The notes beneath the pieces are model-generated. The model had not been told where the DNA came from. It searched no databases and was given only the letters and a program-made list of their open reading frames with translations. A DNA stretch of 64,000 bases from contig NZ_CP008849.1 of NCBI RefSeq assembly GCF_000730385.1, forward strand, positions 2,294,001 through 2,358,000, in the 5' to 3' direction. Both the position numbers and the translations under genes were made by a program. Below are positions 38,704 through 48,469 of the stretch, piece by piece (position 1 is the stretch's first letter; the number at the start of each line of letters is the position of its first letter). Source of the stretch: Alteromonas australica. Lineage in GTDB: Bacteria > Pseudomonadota > Gammaproteobacteria > Enterobacterales > Alteromonadaceae.

Positions 38704-41025
38704 ATGAATAATAACTTATCTGTCACCAAGCGAAACGGTGAAAAAGAGTCCATCGACCTAGAAAAAATTCACAAGGTTGTGACGTGGGCAGCTAAAGGAT
38801 TACACAACGTTTCAGTTTCTCAAGTAGAAATAAAAGCGCAAATCCAATTTTACGACGGTATTAATACCAGTGAAATCCACGAAACTTTGATTAAGTCAGC
38901 CGCGGATCTTATTTCGACAGACGCGCCTGATTATCAATATTTAGCCGCTCGCCTCGCTATCTTTCATTTACGTAAAAAAGCCTACGGCCAATTTGAGCCG
39001 CCAGCGTTATTCGACCATGTCAGTAAAATGGTAGAAATGGGCAAGTACGACAGTCATATTCTTGAAGATTACAGCGCTGAAGAATTCGCAGAAATGGAAA
39101 ACTATATTGACCATTGGCGCGATATGAATTTCAGCTACGCGGCGGTTAAGCAGCTAGAAGGTAAGTATTTAGTACAAAACCGTGTTACAGGTGAAATCTA
39201 CGAAAGCGCACAGTTTCTTTATATTCTAGTGGCGGCCTGCTTATTCGCTAATTACGATAAAGCGACGCGCATGGACTACATTCGTCGTTTTTACGACGCA
39301 GCGTCTACATTTAAACTGTCACTTCCTACGCCTATCATGGCCGGAGTTCGTACCCCTACTCGTCAATTTAGTTCATGTGTATTGATTGAAACAGGCGATA
39401 GCTTAGATTCTATTAATGCGACAGCGAGTGCCATTGTGAAGTACGTTAGCCAGCGTGCCGGTATAGGGGTAAATGCGGGCCGTATTCGCGCTCTAGGCAG
39501 CCCTATTCGTGGTGGCGAAGCCTTCCATACGGGTTGTATCCCCTTCTACAAGTACTTCCAAACAGCAGTGAAAAGCTGTTCACAAGGCGGTGTTCGTGGT
39601 GGCGCGGCTACTTTGTTCTATCCCATCTGGCATATGGAAATTGAATCGTTACTGGTACTTAAAAATAACCGTGGTGTTGAAGAAAACCGCGTTCGCCACC
39701 TTGATTATGGCGTTCAATTTAACAAATTAATGTACCAACGCATGATGAAGGACGATTACATCTCTTTGTTCAGTCCGTCAGATGTACCTGGGCTTTACGA
39801 TGCTTTCTTTGCGGATCAGAATAAGTTTGAAGCACTGTATGTGCAATACGAAAACGACGATAGCATTCGCAAAAAACGCATTAAAGCCATGGAACTGTTT
39901 AGCTTGTTTATGCAAGAGCGTGCAAGTACAGGCCGCATTTACCTACAAAACGTTGACCACTGTAATACTCACAGTCCGTTCAATCCAGAAGTCGCCCCTG
40001 TTCGTCAAAGTAACTTATGCCTTGAAATTGCGCTACCGACTAAGCCACTTCAACATGTGAATGATGAAAATGGTGAAATTGCGCTGTGTACCCTGTCAGC
40101 CTTCAATCTAGGTGCTATTGAATCATTAGACGAGTTTGAAGAGCTTGCTGATTTAGCTGTACGTGCCCTAGACAATCTGCTTGATTATCAAGATTATCCG
40201 GTACCTGCCGCGTATAACGCAACCATGGGTAGACGTACATTAGGTGTGGGCGTAATCAACTTTGCTTACTACCTCGCTAAAAATGGGGTTAAATACTCAG
40301 ATCATAGCGCGAATGGCTTGGTTCACCGTACCTTCGAAGCCATGCAATACTACCTCTTGAAAGCGTCAAATAACTTGGCGAAAGAAAAAGGGGCGTGTCC
40401 TAAGTTTAATGAAACCACTTACTCTCAAGGTATTATGCCTATCGATAGCTATAAGAAAGAGCTAGATAGCGTATGCAACGAACCTTTGCATTACGATTGG
40501 GATGCATTGAGAGAGGAAGTAAAAACACACGGCCTACGTAACTCTACTTTATCAGCGCTTATGCCGTCTGAAACCTCTTCGCAAATCTCTAATGCTACCA
40601 ATGGTATTGAGCCGCCACGAGGATTCATAAGTATTAAGTCTAGTAAAGACGGTATTTTGAAGCAGGTTGTACCTGAATACGAAACGTTAAAAGACAAGTA
40701 CGAATTACTGTGGGATATTCCATCAAATGATGGTTATTTGCAGCTTGTTGGAATTATGCAGAAGTTTATTGACCAAACCATTTCTGCCAACACCAACTAT
40801 GATCCAAGCCGTTACGATGGTAATAAGGTCCCGATGAAGCTATTGCTGAAAGACCTACTAACCACTTACAAGCTTGGTGTAAAAACACTTTATTATCATA
40901 ACACTCGCGATGGTGCCACAGATGCAACTGCCGTTGATGCAAAAGCCAACGTGCCTTTGCCTCGTCAGGAAGAAGTGGTAGTAGAAGAAGACGATGATTG
41001 TGCTGGCGGTGCGTGCAAAATTTAG
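38704..41025 (+). CDS. nrdA: Ribonucleoside-diphosphate reductase class Ia, alpha subunit
   Basis: A 773-residue large subunit. The N-terminal ATP cone (residues ~5-95) gives allosteric activity control. Active-site Cys lies in FSSCVLIETGDS, the redox partner and radical Cys in SNLCLEIALP, and the C-terminal thioredoxin-interacting pair in DDCAGGACKI. It makes dNDPs from NDPs with NrdB. nrdA, nrdB and yfaE are consecutive on the plus strand. Regulation by NrdR is suggested by the two upstream boxes. Confidence 0.99.
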   Translation: MNNNLSVTKRNGEKESIDLEKIHKVVTWAAKGLHNVSVSQVEIKAQIQFYDGINTSEIHETLIKSAADLISTDAPDYQYLAARLAIFHLRKKAYGQFEPPALFDHVSKMVEMGKYDSHILEDYSAEEFAEMENYIDHWRDMNFSYAAVKQLEGKYLVQNRVTGEIYESAQFLYILVAACLFANYDKATRMDYIRRFYDAASTFKLSLPTPIMAGVRTPTRQFSSCVLIETGDSLDSINATASAIVKYVSQRAGIGVNAGRIRALGSPIRGGEAFHTGCIPFYKYFQTAVKSCSQGGVRGGAATLFYPIWHMEIESLLVLKNNRGVEENRVRHLDYGVQFNKLMYQRMMKDDYISLFSPSDVPGLYDAFFADQNKFEALYVQYENDDSIRKKRIKAMELFSLFMQERASTGRIYLQNVDHCNTHSPFNPEVAPVRQSNLCLEIALPTKPLQHVNDENGEIALCTLSAFNLGAIESLDEFEELADLAVRALDNLLDYQDYPVPAAYNATMGRRTLGVGVINFAYYLAKNGVKYSDHSANGLVHRTFEAMQYYLLKASNNLAKEKGACPKFNETTYSQGIMPIDSYKKELDSVCNEPLHYDWDALREEVKTHGLRNSTLSALMPSETSSQISNATNGIEPPRGFISIKSSKDGILKQVVPEYETLKDKYELLWDIPSNDGYLQLVGIMQKFIDQTISANTNYDPSRYDGNKVPMKLLLKDLLTTYKLGVKTLYYHNTRDGATDATAVDAKANVPLPRQEEVVVEEDDDCAGGACKI

Positions 41026-41102
41026 TGCGCACCCTTTGCCTTATCGCAGCAAGAACACCAATAAATAAACGCGTTTATCATTAAGTTTTTAGTTAGGCCA
41101 CC

Positions 41103-42233
41103 ATGAAATATACTACGTTTAATCAGCAAAGTACTAACCCCTTGGTTGAGCCAATGTTTTTCGGTAACCCCGTTAACGTTGCCCGCTACGACCAACAAAA
41201 GCATGCTATCTTCGAAAAGCTTATTGAAAAGCAAATTAGCTTTTTCTGGCGCCCAGAAGAAGTTGACGTTTCAAGAGACCGTGTAGACTTTCAAAAGCTA
41301 ACCGACCCAGAAAAGCATATTTTTATTTCAAACTTGAAATATCAAACACTGCTAGATTCTGTGCAAGGACGAAGCCCTAACATTGCGTTTCTTCCCATCA
41401 TTTCCTTACCGGAATTAGAAACTTGGGTAGAAACCTGGTCGTTTTACGAAACGATTCACTCACGCTCTTACACGCATATTCTTCGTAATCTGTTTTCAGA
41501 TCCTAGTGAAATTTTTGAAGACATTGTAGTAAACGAAGAAATTAAGCGCCGTGCAGCGGATATTTCTAAGTACTACGACGATTTGATATTTGCTACCCAA
41601 CTTTGGCAAACCCAAGGGGAAGGTGTGCATACCGTTGGTGGCACAGCCTATACGGTAAATATGTACGAGCTTAAGAAAAAGCTGTTCTTGTGCATGAACT
41701 CGGTAAATGCGCTAGAAGCCATTCGCTTTTATGTTTCTTTTGCCTGTACCTTTGCGTTTGCAGAACGTAAGTTGATGGAAGGTAATTCAAAAATCATTCG
41801 TTTGATTGCGCGAGATGAAAACCTTCATTTGTCTTCTACCCAGCACATTTTAAATTTATGGGCGAAGGGTAAAGACGACCCCGAGATGGCGCAAATTGCA
41901 GAAGAGTGTAAAGACGAAGCTCGCGACATCTTTATGAACGCCGTAGCGCAAGAAAAAGAATGGGCAGATTACCTGTTCAAGAGTGGTTCCATGATTGGTT
42001 TGAACAAAGAAATTCTTTGCCAATACGTAGAGTATATTGCAAACCAACGGATGACAGCCATTGGTCTTGACGCACCATTTGATGTCAGCAGTAACCCGCT
42101 ACCTTGGATGAACAACTATCTTAATTCCGATAATGTTCAAGTTGCCCCTCAAGAATCTGAAATTAGTTCTTACCTTGTAGGACAAATCGATTCAACGGTT
42201 GGCGAAGGTGATTTTGCCGATTTTGAGCTGTAA
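41103..42233 (+). CDS. nrdB: Ribonucleoside-diphosphate reductase class Ia, beta subunit
   Basis: A 376-residue diiron/tyrosyl-radical subunit. The radical Tyr is in [18 protein letters not shown], as in E. coli Tyr122. Iron ligands include the Glu in [10 protein letters not shown] and the Glu/His in [12 protein letters not shown]. The C-terminal acidic tail ([11 protein letters not shown]) binds NrdA. It lies 77 bp after nrdA and 12 bp before yfaE. Confidence 0.99.
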   Translation: MKYTTFNQQSTNPLVEPMFFGNPVNVARYDQQKHAIFEKLIEKQISFFWRPEEVDVSRDRVDFQKLTDPEKHIFISNLKYQTLLDSVQGRSPNIAFLPIISLPELETWVETWSFYETIHSRSYTHILRNLFSDPSEIFEDIVVNEEIKRRAADISKYYDDLIFATQLWQTQGEGVHTVGGTAYTVNMYELKKKLFLCMNSVNALEAIRFYVSFACTFAFAERKLMEGNSKIIRLIARDENLHLSSTQHILNLWAKGKDDPEMAQIAEECKDEARDIFMNAVAQEKEWADYLFKSGSMIGLNKEILCQYVEYIANQRMTAIGLDAPFDVSSNPLPWMNNYLNSDNVQVAPQESEISSYLVGQIDSTVGEGDFADFEL

Positions 42234-42245
42234 TTTATTGCAGTA

Positions 42246-42518
42246 ATGAATAAAAACGATAAGGCTTTTCGCATCGATGTGGTAGATGTGGGAAGCCTAT
42301 CTGCAACGCCTGAAACCACCCTACTCACCGCACTCGAAAACGCCAACGTGCATATTCACTATCATTGTCGTGAAGGATTTTGTGGTGCATGCAGGACAAA
42401 ATTACTTGAAGGTGAAGTAGAGTATAAAACCGACCCACTTGCGTTTATTGATGACGATGAGATACTACCTTGTTGCTGTGTCGCGTTGTGCCCACTCAAG
42501 ATTAAAGTACAGCTTTAA
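42246..42518 (+). CDS. yfaE: YfaE-type 2Fe-2S ferredoxin
   Basis: A 90-residue plant-type ferredoxin with cluster ligands in CREGFCGACRTKL and a fourth Cys about 30 residues later (EILPCCCVALCP). In E. coli YfaE helps assemble and maintain the NrdB diferric-tyrosyl cofactor. Position directly after nrdB supports this. Its 3' end overlaps the convergent nucleotidyltransferase gene by 4 bp. Confidence 0.95.
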   Translation: MNKNDKAFRIDVVDVGSLSATPETTLLTALENANVHIHYHCREGFCGACRTKLLEGEVEYKTDPLAFIDDDEILPCCCVALCPLKIKVQL

Positions 42519-43609
42519 CTGCCCGATTGACTGTTTTTAAAAACATGGTCACCGAATAACTTTTCAATCAATTTCCTGCTGCCTTTAACAAGGAAATGAT
42601 ACAGCAGAATGGGTATTGGCATTTTACACCAATGGCCCCGTGCCCAAGCCAACGTAATAGCAATGCCTTGATATTTACATTGCATGTATGGGTGCGATGG
42701 CAACACTGTTTTACTGTATATATTTTTCAGCAACCACCATTTAGCCTTAGGTAAAGTGTTAGGCTGCAAAGCCTTCGGCACACCTACATCAAAAAACTGA
42801 CTCACAAAGTAAAGGGCAAGAATAACATCGGTTTTAAAACCCACACAGTCGGTTAACCTCACCAATTCAGTCCAAAATTCCTGGCTGTCAAAACGCTGAA
42901 TGAGCAACCAAATATCGATGAGATCTCGGTAACCTTTATCTTGATCTTCGTTAAAAAACAGATGAACACTTGAATGCAATACAAGTGCGGCCGGTGACAA
43001 TGTTTCAAACCCACCTTGGCTTTGCATGGTGTGCTCGGTGAGTATGGCGCTTGGAGGGGCCTTTCCGGATACCGGCGGCACAATATTGTGATGAATATCA
43101 AGCACAGTCCCTCGGTTACTATGGATTAAAGGCGGAATTTCGTGCATCCATTTGCGGTAATACGCTTCGTCGTAGTTATTCACGGGTTTAGCAATCCAAC
43201 CTTTAAACCCTAAACGCTTTTCGATAGACAATAGTGCGTCTTTATCCACTAAGATATCAATATCAGAATACACTCTCCCTTTCGCCAGCTGGCTGCCAAG
43301 CAAGGTATAAGCCGCCCCTTTTAAAAACAAAATATGCTGACTAAACTGACTGCACAACGGCACTAACATTCGTGCTTCTATTTCAACCTGTTTAGCTTGT
43401 CTGGTTGCTAGGGTTTTCGCATTACCCAGGTGCGCTTGAACAAACGCTGGAAATCCCTCACTTTCATCCTCATACCAATAAGCAAATCTCGCCAATAGCA
43501 TTTCACTTCTCAGCAATAACACTAAGGCTTCCCACTCTCGATTGCTTAACGAAGACAGCTGAGCCTGCTTTAACCAAATACCATGTAAGAAATCTGCACT
43601 AAAGATCAC
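42515..43609 (-). CDS. Nucleotidyltransferase family protein of the HPr-rel-A type locus
   Basis: A 364-residue protein of the NTP_transf_5 type (uncharacterised nucleotidyltransferase). The catalytic-like segment GRVYSDIDILVDKDAL (about residues 110-126) has the D-x-D pair; a later His-rich stretch VLDIHHNIVPPVSGK and RDLIDIWLL follow. Starts at GTG (43609), which overlaps the TGA of the upstream HPr-kinase-like gene (GTGA), a strong sign of coupling. Similar proteins accompany HprK-related kinase A and PqqD-like genes in many marine proteobacteria. The substrate is unknown. Confidence 0.78.
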   Translation of the reverse strand: MIFSADFLHGIWLKQAQLSSLSNREWEALVLLLRSEMLLARFAYWYEDESEGFPAFVQAHLGNAKTLATRQAKQVEIEARMLVPLCSQFSQHILFLKGAAYTLLGSQLAKGRVYSDIDILVDKDALLSIEKRLGFKGWIAKPVNNYDEAYYRKWMHEIPPLIHSNRGTVLDIHHNIVPPVSGKAPPSAILTEHTMQSQGGFETLSPAALVLHSSVHLFFNEDQDKGYRDLIDIWLLIQRFDSQEFWTELVRLTDCVGFKTDVILALYFVSQFFDVGVPKALQPNTLPKAKWWLLKNIYSKTVLPSHPYMQCKYQGIAITLAWARGHWCKMPIPILLYHFLVKGSRKLIEKLFGDHVFKNSQSGS

Positions 43610-44484
43610 GTTGCTATTGCCAAGGTTTCTTCAATAAAACTCACTATTTCGTCAGCCTCATTAAAGGTAATGTGATACGCACTGACCTTGTCGGCTATAC
43701 CCGCTAAGGTACTAAACCCTTGGGCACCTAAAATACCAATATTAAAGCAATGCTCGTAAATCTGATTAAAAGCTTGCCTGTGTGTAAGAGGTTGAATTTC
43801 GCAATAGGTATCTGCCCGGTAGCTGGGGAGTACGACTGCACTTAGCGAAGCGGTACTCGCTTTTTCACGCCACGATATCTCGGTGGGCGCCAGGTGTGCC
43901 ACATCCCCTTTGTGCGTATTGGGTGCAATGTCTGATTTTGCCTGTTCAGGTAGCCATTCGCTGACAATGTCTACTGATGCGTTTTTTAAACATACCGGTC
44001 TTACAAATGGGGTAACCGTTAAAGTATTGGGCGTAATAAGCGCAAGTTCATCAGATAAAAGACGCCACCCATGCTTCATAAATGCACAACTGGTGGTACT
44101 TTTACCTGAGCCAGGGTGAGCGGGTAGCAGTATGGCTTTATTGTCTTTTGCCAACACACCAGCATGCACAATGACATGGCTAACCTCATGCGCTGCAATG
44201 ACCCAGTTTAACCCCCACTCCAACATTGCATAGCTTTTGTCTGCGTCCATAGGGAGGAAAGGCTCAAGGTCATCGCATTTAAAACGCGCGTGCTGTTTCC
44301 ACGGCCGCCCTACTTTACGCTGTAGAAGTAGAGACACAGAATAATGGGCAAAATCGTTTTCTGTGGGCGCGGTATTTAAGTTGGCACTACCATACACCCG
44401 CAGAAGATTATTGATAACAAGGGTAGAGTTCGTTGTCACGCGAAACGAAAAGGGGACGGTGTTTAATATGACTTCATGCATCAT
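43606..44484 (-). CDS. HprK-related P-loop kinase (HPr-rel-A type)
   Basis: A ~292-residue protein resembling the C-terminal catalytic part of HPr kinase/phosphorylase. The Walker A loop is LLPAHPGSGKSTTS (about residues 119-132) and the downstream acidic motif WRLLSDELALI replaces the HprK GDDxxxI. The classical HPr-kinase N-terminal domain is absent, and no PTS gene lies nearby. It overlaps the PqqD-like gene by 11 bp if Met 44484 is used (the frame runs to GTG 44502) and the nucleotidyltransferase by 4 bp. Matches the HprK-related kinase A group; its target is not known. Confidence 0.8.
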   Translation of the reverse strand: MMHEVILNTVPFSFRVTTNSTLVINNLLRVYGSANLNTAPTENDFAHYSVSLLLQRKVGRPWKQHARFKCDDLEPFLPMDADKSYAMLEWGLNWVIAAHEVSHVIVHAGVLAKDNKAILLPAHPGSGKSTTSCAFMKHGWRLLSDELALITPNTLTVTPFVRPVCLKNASVDIVSEWLPEQAKSDIAPNTHKGDVAHLAPTEISWREKASTASLSAVVLPSYRADTYCEIQPLTHRQAFNQIYEHCFNIGILGAQGFSTLAGIADKVSAYHITFNEADEIVSFIEETLAIAT

Positions 44485-44686
44485 CACTGACAATCCAGCC
44501 ACGCTTTTCTAATTTTTCAATACTGTATGCATGGTATTCGGTAATGTGGAGCTTACCGCTCTCTATCGAAAAGCAAAGGGCAAGTGATAGAATGTCACCA
44601 CTGTATTCGTCATAAAACACGCTGCCGCTATTATCTGCAAAACAAAAAGGAATGATGCCATCACGCAATATCACGGTTTGGTTCAT
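44474..44686 (-). CDS. PqqD-like small protein (HPr-rel-A system)
   Basis: A 70-residue protein whose core VFYDEYSGDILSLAL matches the PqqD-type pattern (bulky-xx-SGxxxxL) found in RiPP recognition chaperones. In PQQ and related pathways PqqD binds the precursor peptide for a modifying enzyme. Here it sits between a Tat-signal protein and an HPr-kinase-like protein. A GGGTT lies just before the ATG. No radical SAM gene is present. Assigned from sequence pattern plus context; moderately sure. Confidence 0.72.
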   Translation of the reverse strand: MNQTVILRDGIIPFCFADNSGSVFYDEYSGDILSLALCFSIESGKLHITEYHAYSIEKLEKRGWIVSDDA

Positions 44687-44730
44687 TAACCCATGCCACT
44701 CCCTGTTGCGTTAGCGCTAAACGACAAACC

Positions 44731-45333
44731 TTACTGGCACACGTTACCGACGTGATTATCGTCAATAAAGTTGGACATTTCATCAGCCACCGAATAGGTA
44801 TTCCATTTCGCGTCAGAATACAGGTCTCGGGCATAGGCTTCTGGAGTAGAATATGCACCGCCAGATGACGGGTCGGCTACTGGGAACCACACATCATTGC
44901 TGCCAGACATATAGGCGTTCGCGTACATAGCAACCAAGAAATAATTGACATTAGATGGGCCGCCCAATTTACTCTTGTTGTTAGAGACTTTTAATGTACC
45001 GCCACCACCTGGCGCATCCAATACATCTTGTAACGTAACGCTGCGCAATTCAGAAGTGCTTGTTTTTGTGTCCGCAGTACCAATTAAATCGCCGCCAAAA
45101 ATGTAATAGAAACTTTCGTGACTTGGCCAGCCACTATGGTTTTTGTAGTAACCTGGAGAAAGTACAGCAAGACACTGCGTAGTAAGATTTGAAGAGCCCT
45201 GCCCCGAAGCCACGATAGAAGTCGTCACAGTATTGGCCCACACTGATTTTGCCGGAATTGATGCCACAGCGGTGCCGGCAGCAAGCCCCTTTAAAATCCG
45301 ACGACGAGACTTATCTTTAGCATTGACTTCCAT
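44731..45333 (-). CDS. Tat-exported protein with GYYKNH motif, first gene of the HPr-rel-A type operon
   Basis: A 200-residue protein with a clear twin-arginine signal: KDKSRRRILKGLAAGTAVAS, likely cleaved near VWANT. The mature part has LSPGYYKNHSGWPSHESFYY, reminiscent of the GYWKNHPxxWP motif in secreted surface proteins, a Gly-rich VLDAPGGGGTLKV and VNYFLVAMYANAYMSG. Two Cys remain (TTQCLAV and the C-terminal VCQ). Start is the ATG at 45333 with GGGAGG upstream. It could be the exported substrate of the operon or a secreted partner; no function is known. Confidence 0.75.
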   Translation of the reverse strand: MEVNAKDKSRRRILKGLAAGTAVASIPAKSVWANTVTTSIVASGQGSSNLTTQCLAVLSPGYYKNHSGWPSHESFYYIFGGDLIGTADTKTSTSELRSVTLQDVLDAPGGGGTLKVSNNKSKLGGPSNVNYFLVAMYANAYMSGSNDVWFPVADPSSGGAYSTPEAYARDLYSDAKWNTYSVADEMSNFIDDNHVGNVCQ

Positions 45334-45381
45334 ATGACCTCCCACAACACCTCGTTAACTGCATAAGCCCTTCACACAGGC

Positions 45382-45409
45382 AATATAACCAAGCTGTACT
45401 CATAGTAAA
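45382..45409 (-). promoter_or_regulatory. Candidate promoter of the four-gene HPr-rel-A type operon
   Basis: Minus-strand -35 TTTACT (45404-45409), 16-bp spacer and -10 TATATT (45382-45387), about 45 bp before the ATG at 45333. Confidence 0.45.
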
Positions 45410-45615
45410 ATAGAGCTATTGGCTAATGATAACACTAAACCAGAAGCAATTTACAACTATAGTATAATGCGAATTTCACCCTAAGAAAGGTGCAATGCGT
45501 GTTTCTCTATTTATTTCCTTATAAATAACCATCATAAATAGAAAATTGACTGTGTCGACTTAGCCCTTATTATGAATCCTATCAGTTATTTACAGTTTCA
45601 CATTAAGGATTCACC

Positions 45616-46719
45616 ATGACTGCGAACGTAAACGCACTATTTACATCATTTAATAGCAAGAACCTTTCGCTGAGTAACCGGGTGGTAATGGCACCGATGA
45701 CGCGACAATTTTCGCCCAATGGTATCCCTACTTCAGACGTGGCAGGCTATTACAAACGGCGTGCTCAAGGTGGCACGGGCCTTATTATTACAGAAGGAAC
45801 AACGGTAAACGATAAAGTCGCCACAATGGATGCAAACATTCCTCAATTTCATGGTGAAGAAGCACTGACAGGTTGGAAACAGGTTGTGAGTGAGGTGCAT
45901 CAAGCTAACGGTAAAATCATGCCTCAATTATGGCATGTTGGTATGGCGCGTGTTGCTGAAAAAGCCCCCTCCCCTGAGCTTCCTAGTGCAGGCCCTTCTG
46001 GTCTATTTAAACCAGGTAAACAAGGCGCTGAACCTATGACAGTGCAGCATATAGAGGCTGTCATTCAAGCCTTTGCTGATGCCGCCTCGGATGCCAAGGC
46101 TATCGGTATGGACGGCGTGGAAATTCACGGTGCCCATGGCTATCTTGTTGACCAGTTCTTCTGGGATGGCACTAATCAGCGCACAGATAGCTGGGGTGGC
46201 AATATGGCCAACCGAAGCCGCTTTGCTATTGAAATTGTAAAAGCAATAAGAGCGGCAACGGGCCCTGATTTTCCTATTGTTTTACGTTACTCACAGTGGA
46301 AGCAACAAGATTATACGGCACGGTTGGCTCATACGCCGCAAGAACTCGACGCCTTTTTGACCCCACTGAGCGATGCGGGCGTGGATATTTTTCATTGTTC
46401 TCAACGTCGCTATTGGGAAAATGAATTCGAGGGAAGTGAATTAAACCTGGCGGGATGGACGAAGAAGATCACTGGCAAACCTACGATTACCGTGGGCTCA
46501 GTTGGGCTTAGCGGGGACTTCTTTGGCGCATTTAAAGGTCAAGGGTCACAAACCCGTGCCGTAGACGACCTTATTGCAAGACTAGAACATAATGAGTTTG
46601 ACTTAGTGGCTGTGGGTCGCGCTTTACTGCAAGACCCTAACTGGGCAAACAAAATTAAGGAAAATAAGACGAGTGAGCTCAGTGAATACTCAGGTGAAGC
46701 ACTAGCAAGTTTATCTTAA
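45616..46719 (+). CDS. NADH:flavin oxidoreductase, Old Yellow Enzyme family
   Basis: A 367-residue FMN TIM barrel. Visible are SNRVVMAPMTRQFSPNG (FMN binding), QLWHVGMARV (with the Old Yellow Enzyme WHxGR-like region altered to WHVGM), the catalytic HGAHGYLVDQFFW and the FMN phosphate site VGRALLQDPNW. Reduces activated alkenes or serves in metabolite detoxification; substrate unknown. AGGA lies before the ATG. It is divergent from the HPr-rel-A type operon. Confidence 0.92.
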   Translation: MTANVNALFTSFNSKNLSLSNRVVMAPMTRQFSPNGIPTSDVAGYYKRRAQGGTGLIITEGTTVNDKVATMDANIPQFHGEEALTGWKQVVSEVHQANGKIMPQLWHVGMARVAEKAPSPELPSAGPSGLFKPGKQGAEPMTVQHIEAVIQAFADAASDAKAIGMDGVEIHGAHGYLVDQFFWDGTNQRTDSWGGNMANRSRFAIEIVKAIRAATGPDFPIVLRYSQWKQQDYTARLAHTPQELDAFLTPLSDAGVDIFHCSQRRYWENEFEGSELNLAGWTKKITGKPTITVGSVGLSGDFFGAFKGQGSQTRAVDDLIARLEHNEFDLVAVGRALLQDPNWANKIKENKTSELSEYSGEALASLS

Positions 46720-46762
46720 CGCGAATGGGGTATTTAGGCATGCCTATCTACCCCCGTTTTAC

Positions 46763-47626
46763 TTAGCGTTTGGCGATAACCAACCCTATACCACCCAACG
46801 TCATTAGTGACGCCACGATAATTTGCATATTAATAGCCTCAGCCAGAAAGACCCACCCCATAAGGGTAGCAATAACAGGGACGCTTAATTGCACAGTGGC
46901 TGCTGTGGTGGAACGAATTAAAGGTAACGCTTTGTACCATATAGCATAACCGCAGCCAGAAGCGATAATTCCAGATGCCAACGCATATATTACCCCGCCT
47001 ATATCAAACTGTAGATTTCCTTCAAACGCAAGCATAGCCAGTAAAGGTAAAGAGATTATAGTGGCTACGGCAAAGTTACCCGCAGTAAGGCGTAACGGGT
47101 TGACGGCTTTTTTGCCCAATAAAGAATACACACCCCATGCCATGCCTGCCATTACCATGAACACCGCGGAAACCAAGGGTGGCGTGCTTGCAGAAGGCAG
47201 GAGTAAGACGATTAACCCCGCTAAGGCAAGGCCGAAACCAATCCACTGTAATAAAGAAAATCGCTCGCCAGTAAAATAGCTAACACATAACATAGTGAGC
47301 TGTACCGCCCCAAATAATAACAGTGCGCCTGTGCCTGTAGACATATTCACGTATGCATATGAAAAACCAGCCGCATAAATAAATAAGGCTATAGCCCCTA
47401 CCAACTTCGCGTTTGAAAATATCACGCTAAAAATGGCACGCTTCCTAGCGCTTTTGGGTTGATTAAAAAGTACCAACAGGCAAAGGCAGAGTGCTCCGCT
47501 AAACAAGCGAATGACAGTAAACAGGCCTGGATCGATATGCGTATTCGCTAATGCCATACGGCAAAAAAGAGAATTGGCGGCAAACGCCAGCATAGACACG
47601 CCCACTAACGCCCAAGTTTTACTCAT
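46763..47626 (-). CDS. EamA/DMT family transporter
   Basis: A 287-residue membrane protein with ten predicted helices in two EamA repeats (residues ~6-135 and ~145-285). The pattern MAGMAWGVYSLLGKKAVNPLRL opens the second half. It probably exports small metabolites or amino acids. The ATG at 47626 has GAGGG upstream; the frame also starts with TTG one codon earlier. Convergent with the Old Yellow Enzyme gene. Confidence 0.9.
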   Translation of the reverse strand: MSKTWALVGVSMLAFAANSLFCRMALANTHIDPGLFTVIRLFSGALCLCLLVLFNQPKSARKRAIFSVIFSNAKLVGAIALFIYAAGFSYAYVNMSTGTGALLLFGAVQLTMLCVSYFTGERFSLLQWIGFGLALAGLIVLLLPSASTPPLVSAVFMVMAGMAWGVYSLLGKKAVNPLRLTAGNFAVATIISLPLLAMLAFEGNLQFDIGGVIYALASGIIASGCGYAIWYKALPLIRSTTAATVQLSVPVIATLMGWVFLAEAINMQIIVASLMTLGGIGLVIAKR

Positions 47627-47695
47627 CAATAACCCTCATCCTGTATGACTCCCTCGCGCCCCTGTTTGACTGGGCAACTTTTGATTGTGCAAAAG

Positions 47696-47722
47696 AAAAG
47701 GACCTGAGAAGGTCCTTTTTTA
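47696..47722. terminator. Terminator between purC and the EamA gene region
   Basis: Arms AAAAGGACC (47696-47704) and GGTCCTTTT (47711-47719) around TGAGAA, with T-run on the plus and A-run context on the minus strand. It lies 20 bp after the purC stop and can end purC transcripts. Confidence 0.85.
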
Positions 47723-47743
47723 TTTCAATAAGTCGCGACTTAA

Positions 47744-48457
47744 TTAAAGTGACAAGCCTATACGCTGAGCAACTTCAATGTAAGTTTCTACCACAGATCC
47801 TAAACCTTGTCTGAAACGATCTTTATCCATTTTCTTGCGCGTTTCTTTGTCCCACAAACGACAACCGTCTGGCGTAAATTCATCGCCAAGTACAATATTA
47901 CCGTCTTTGTCGACGCCAAACTCTAGTTTATAGTCAACAAGTAGCATTCCGCCTTCTGCGAATAATGCTTTTAGCACATTGTTTACTTCAAACGTAATGG
48001 CTTTCATTCTAGCGATTTGCGCTTCAGTAGCCCAACCGAAAGAAGCAATGTGGTAATCATTGATCATGGGGTCATGCAAAGCATCGTTTTTCAAGAAAAA
48101 CTCAAAAACAGGTGGCGATAACTCTTGGCCTTCTTCAACACCTAAGCGGCGAACAAGAGAGCCCGCTGCCAGGTTCCTTACCACGCACTCAACTGGAATC
48201 ATATCGAGCTTCTTAACCAGAGACTCGGTATCTGAAATCAGTGATTCCACCTGAGTGGCAATGCCCGCCTCTTCAAGTTTTGTCATAATGAAATGATTAA
48301 ACTTGTTGTTGACTTCACCCTTGCGATCAAGCTGTTCTATTTTTTCGCCATCGAACGCCGAAGTGTCGTTGCGAAAGTGCAAAATAAGTTTGTCGCTATC
48401 ATCGGTAAAATACACCGTTTTTGCCTTACCACGGTAAAGCTCGTCACGTTTTTCCAT
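47744..48457 (-). CDS. purC: SAICAR synthase
   Basis: A 237-residue purine-synthesis enzyme, the same length as E. coli PurC. Signatures are [14 protein letters not shown], the ATP-site region [17 protein letters not shown] and [15 protein letters not shown]. The start at 48457 is chosen because E. coli PurC begins at the same point. It follows bamC and dapA, as in the E. coli purC-bamC-dapA order. Confidence 0.98.
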   Translation of the reverse strand: MEKRDELYRGKAKTVYFTDDSDKLILHFRNDTSAFDGEKIEQLDRKGEVNNKFNHFIMTKLEEAGIATQVESLISDTESLVKKLDMIPVECVVRNLAAGSLVRRLGVEEGQELSPPVFEFFLKNDALHDPMINDYHIASFGWATEAQIARMKAITFEVNNVLKALFAEGGMLLVDYKLEFGVDKDGNIVLGDEFTPDGCRLWDKETRKKMDKDRFRQGLGSVVETYIEVAQRIGLSL

Positions 48458-48469
48458 TCTCAGTCTCAA

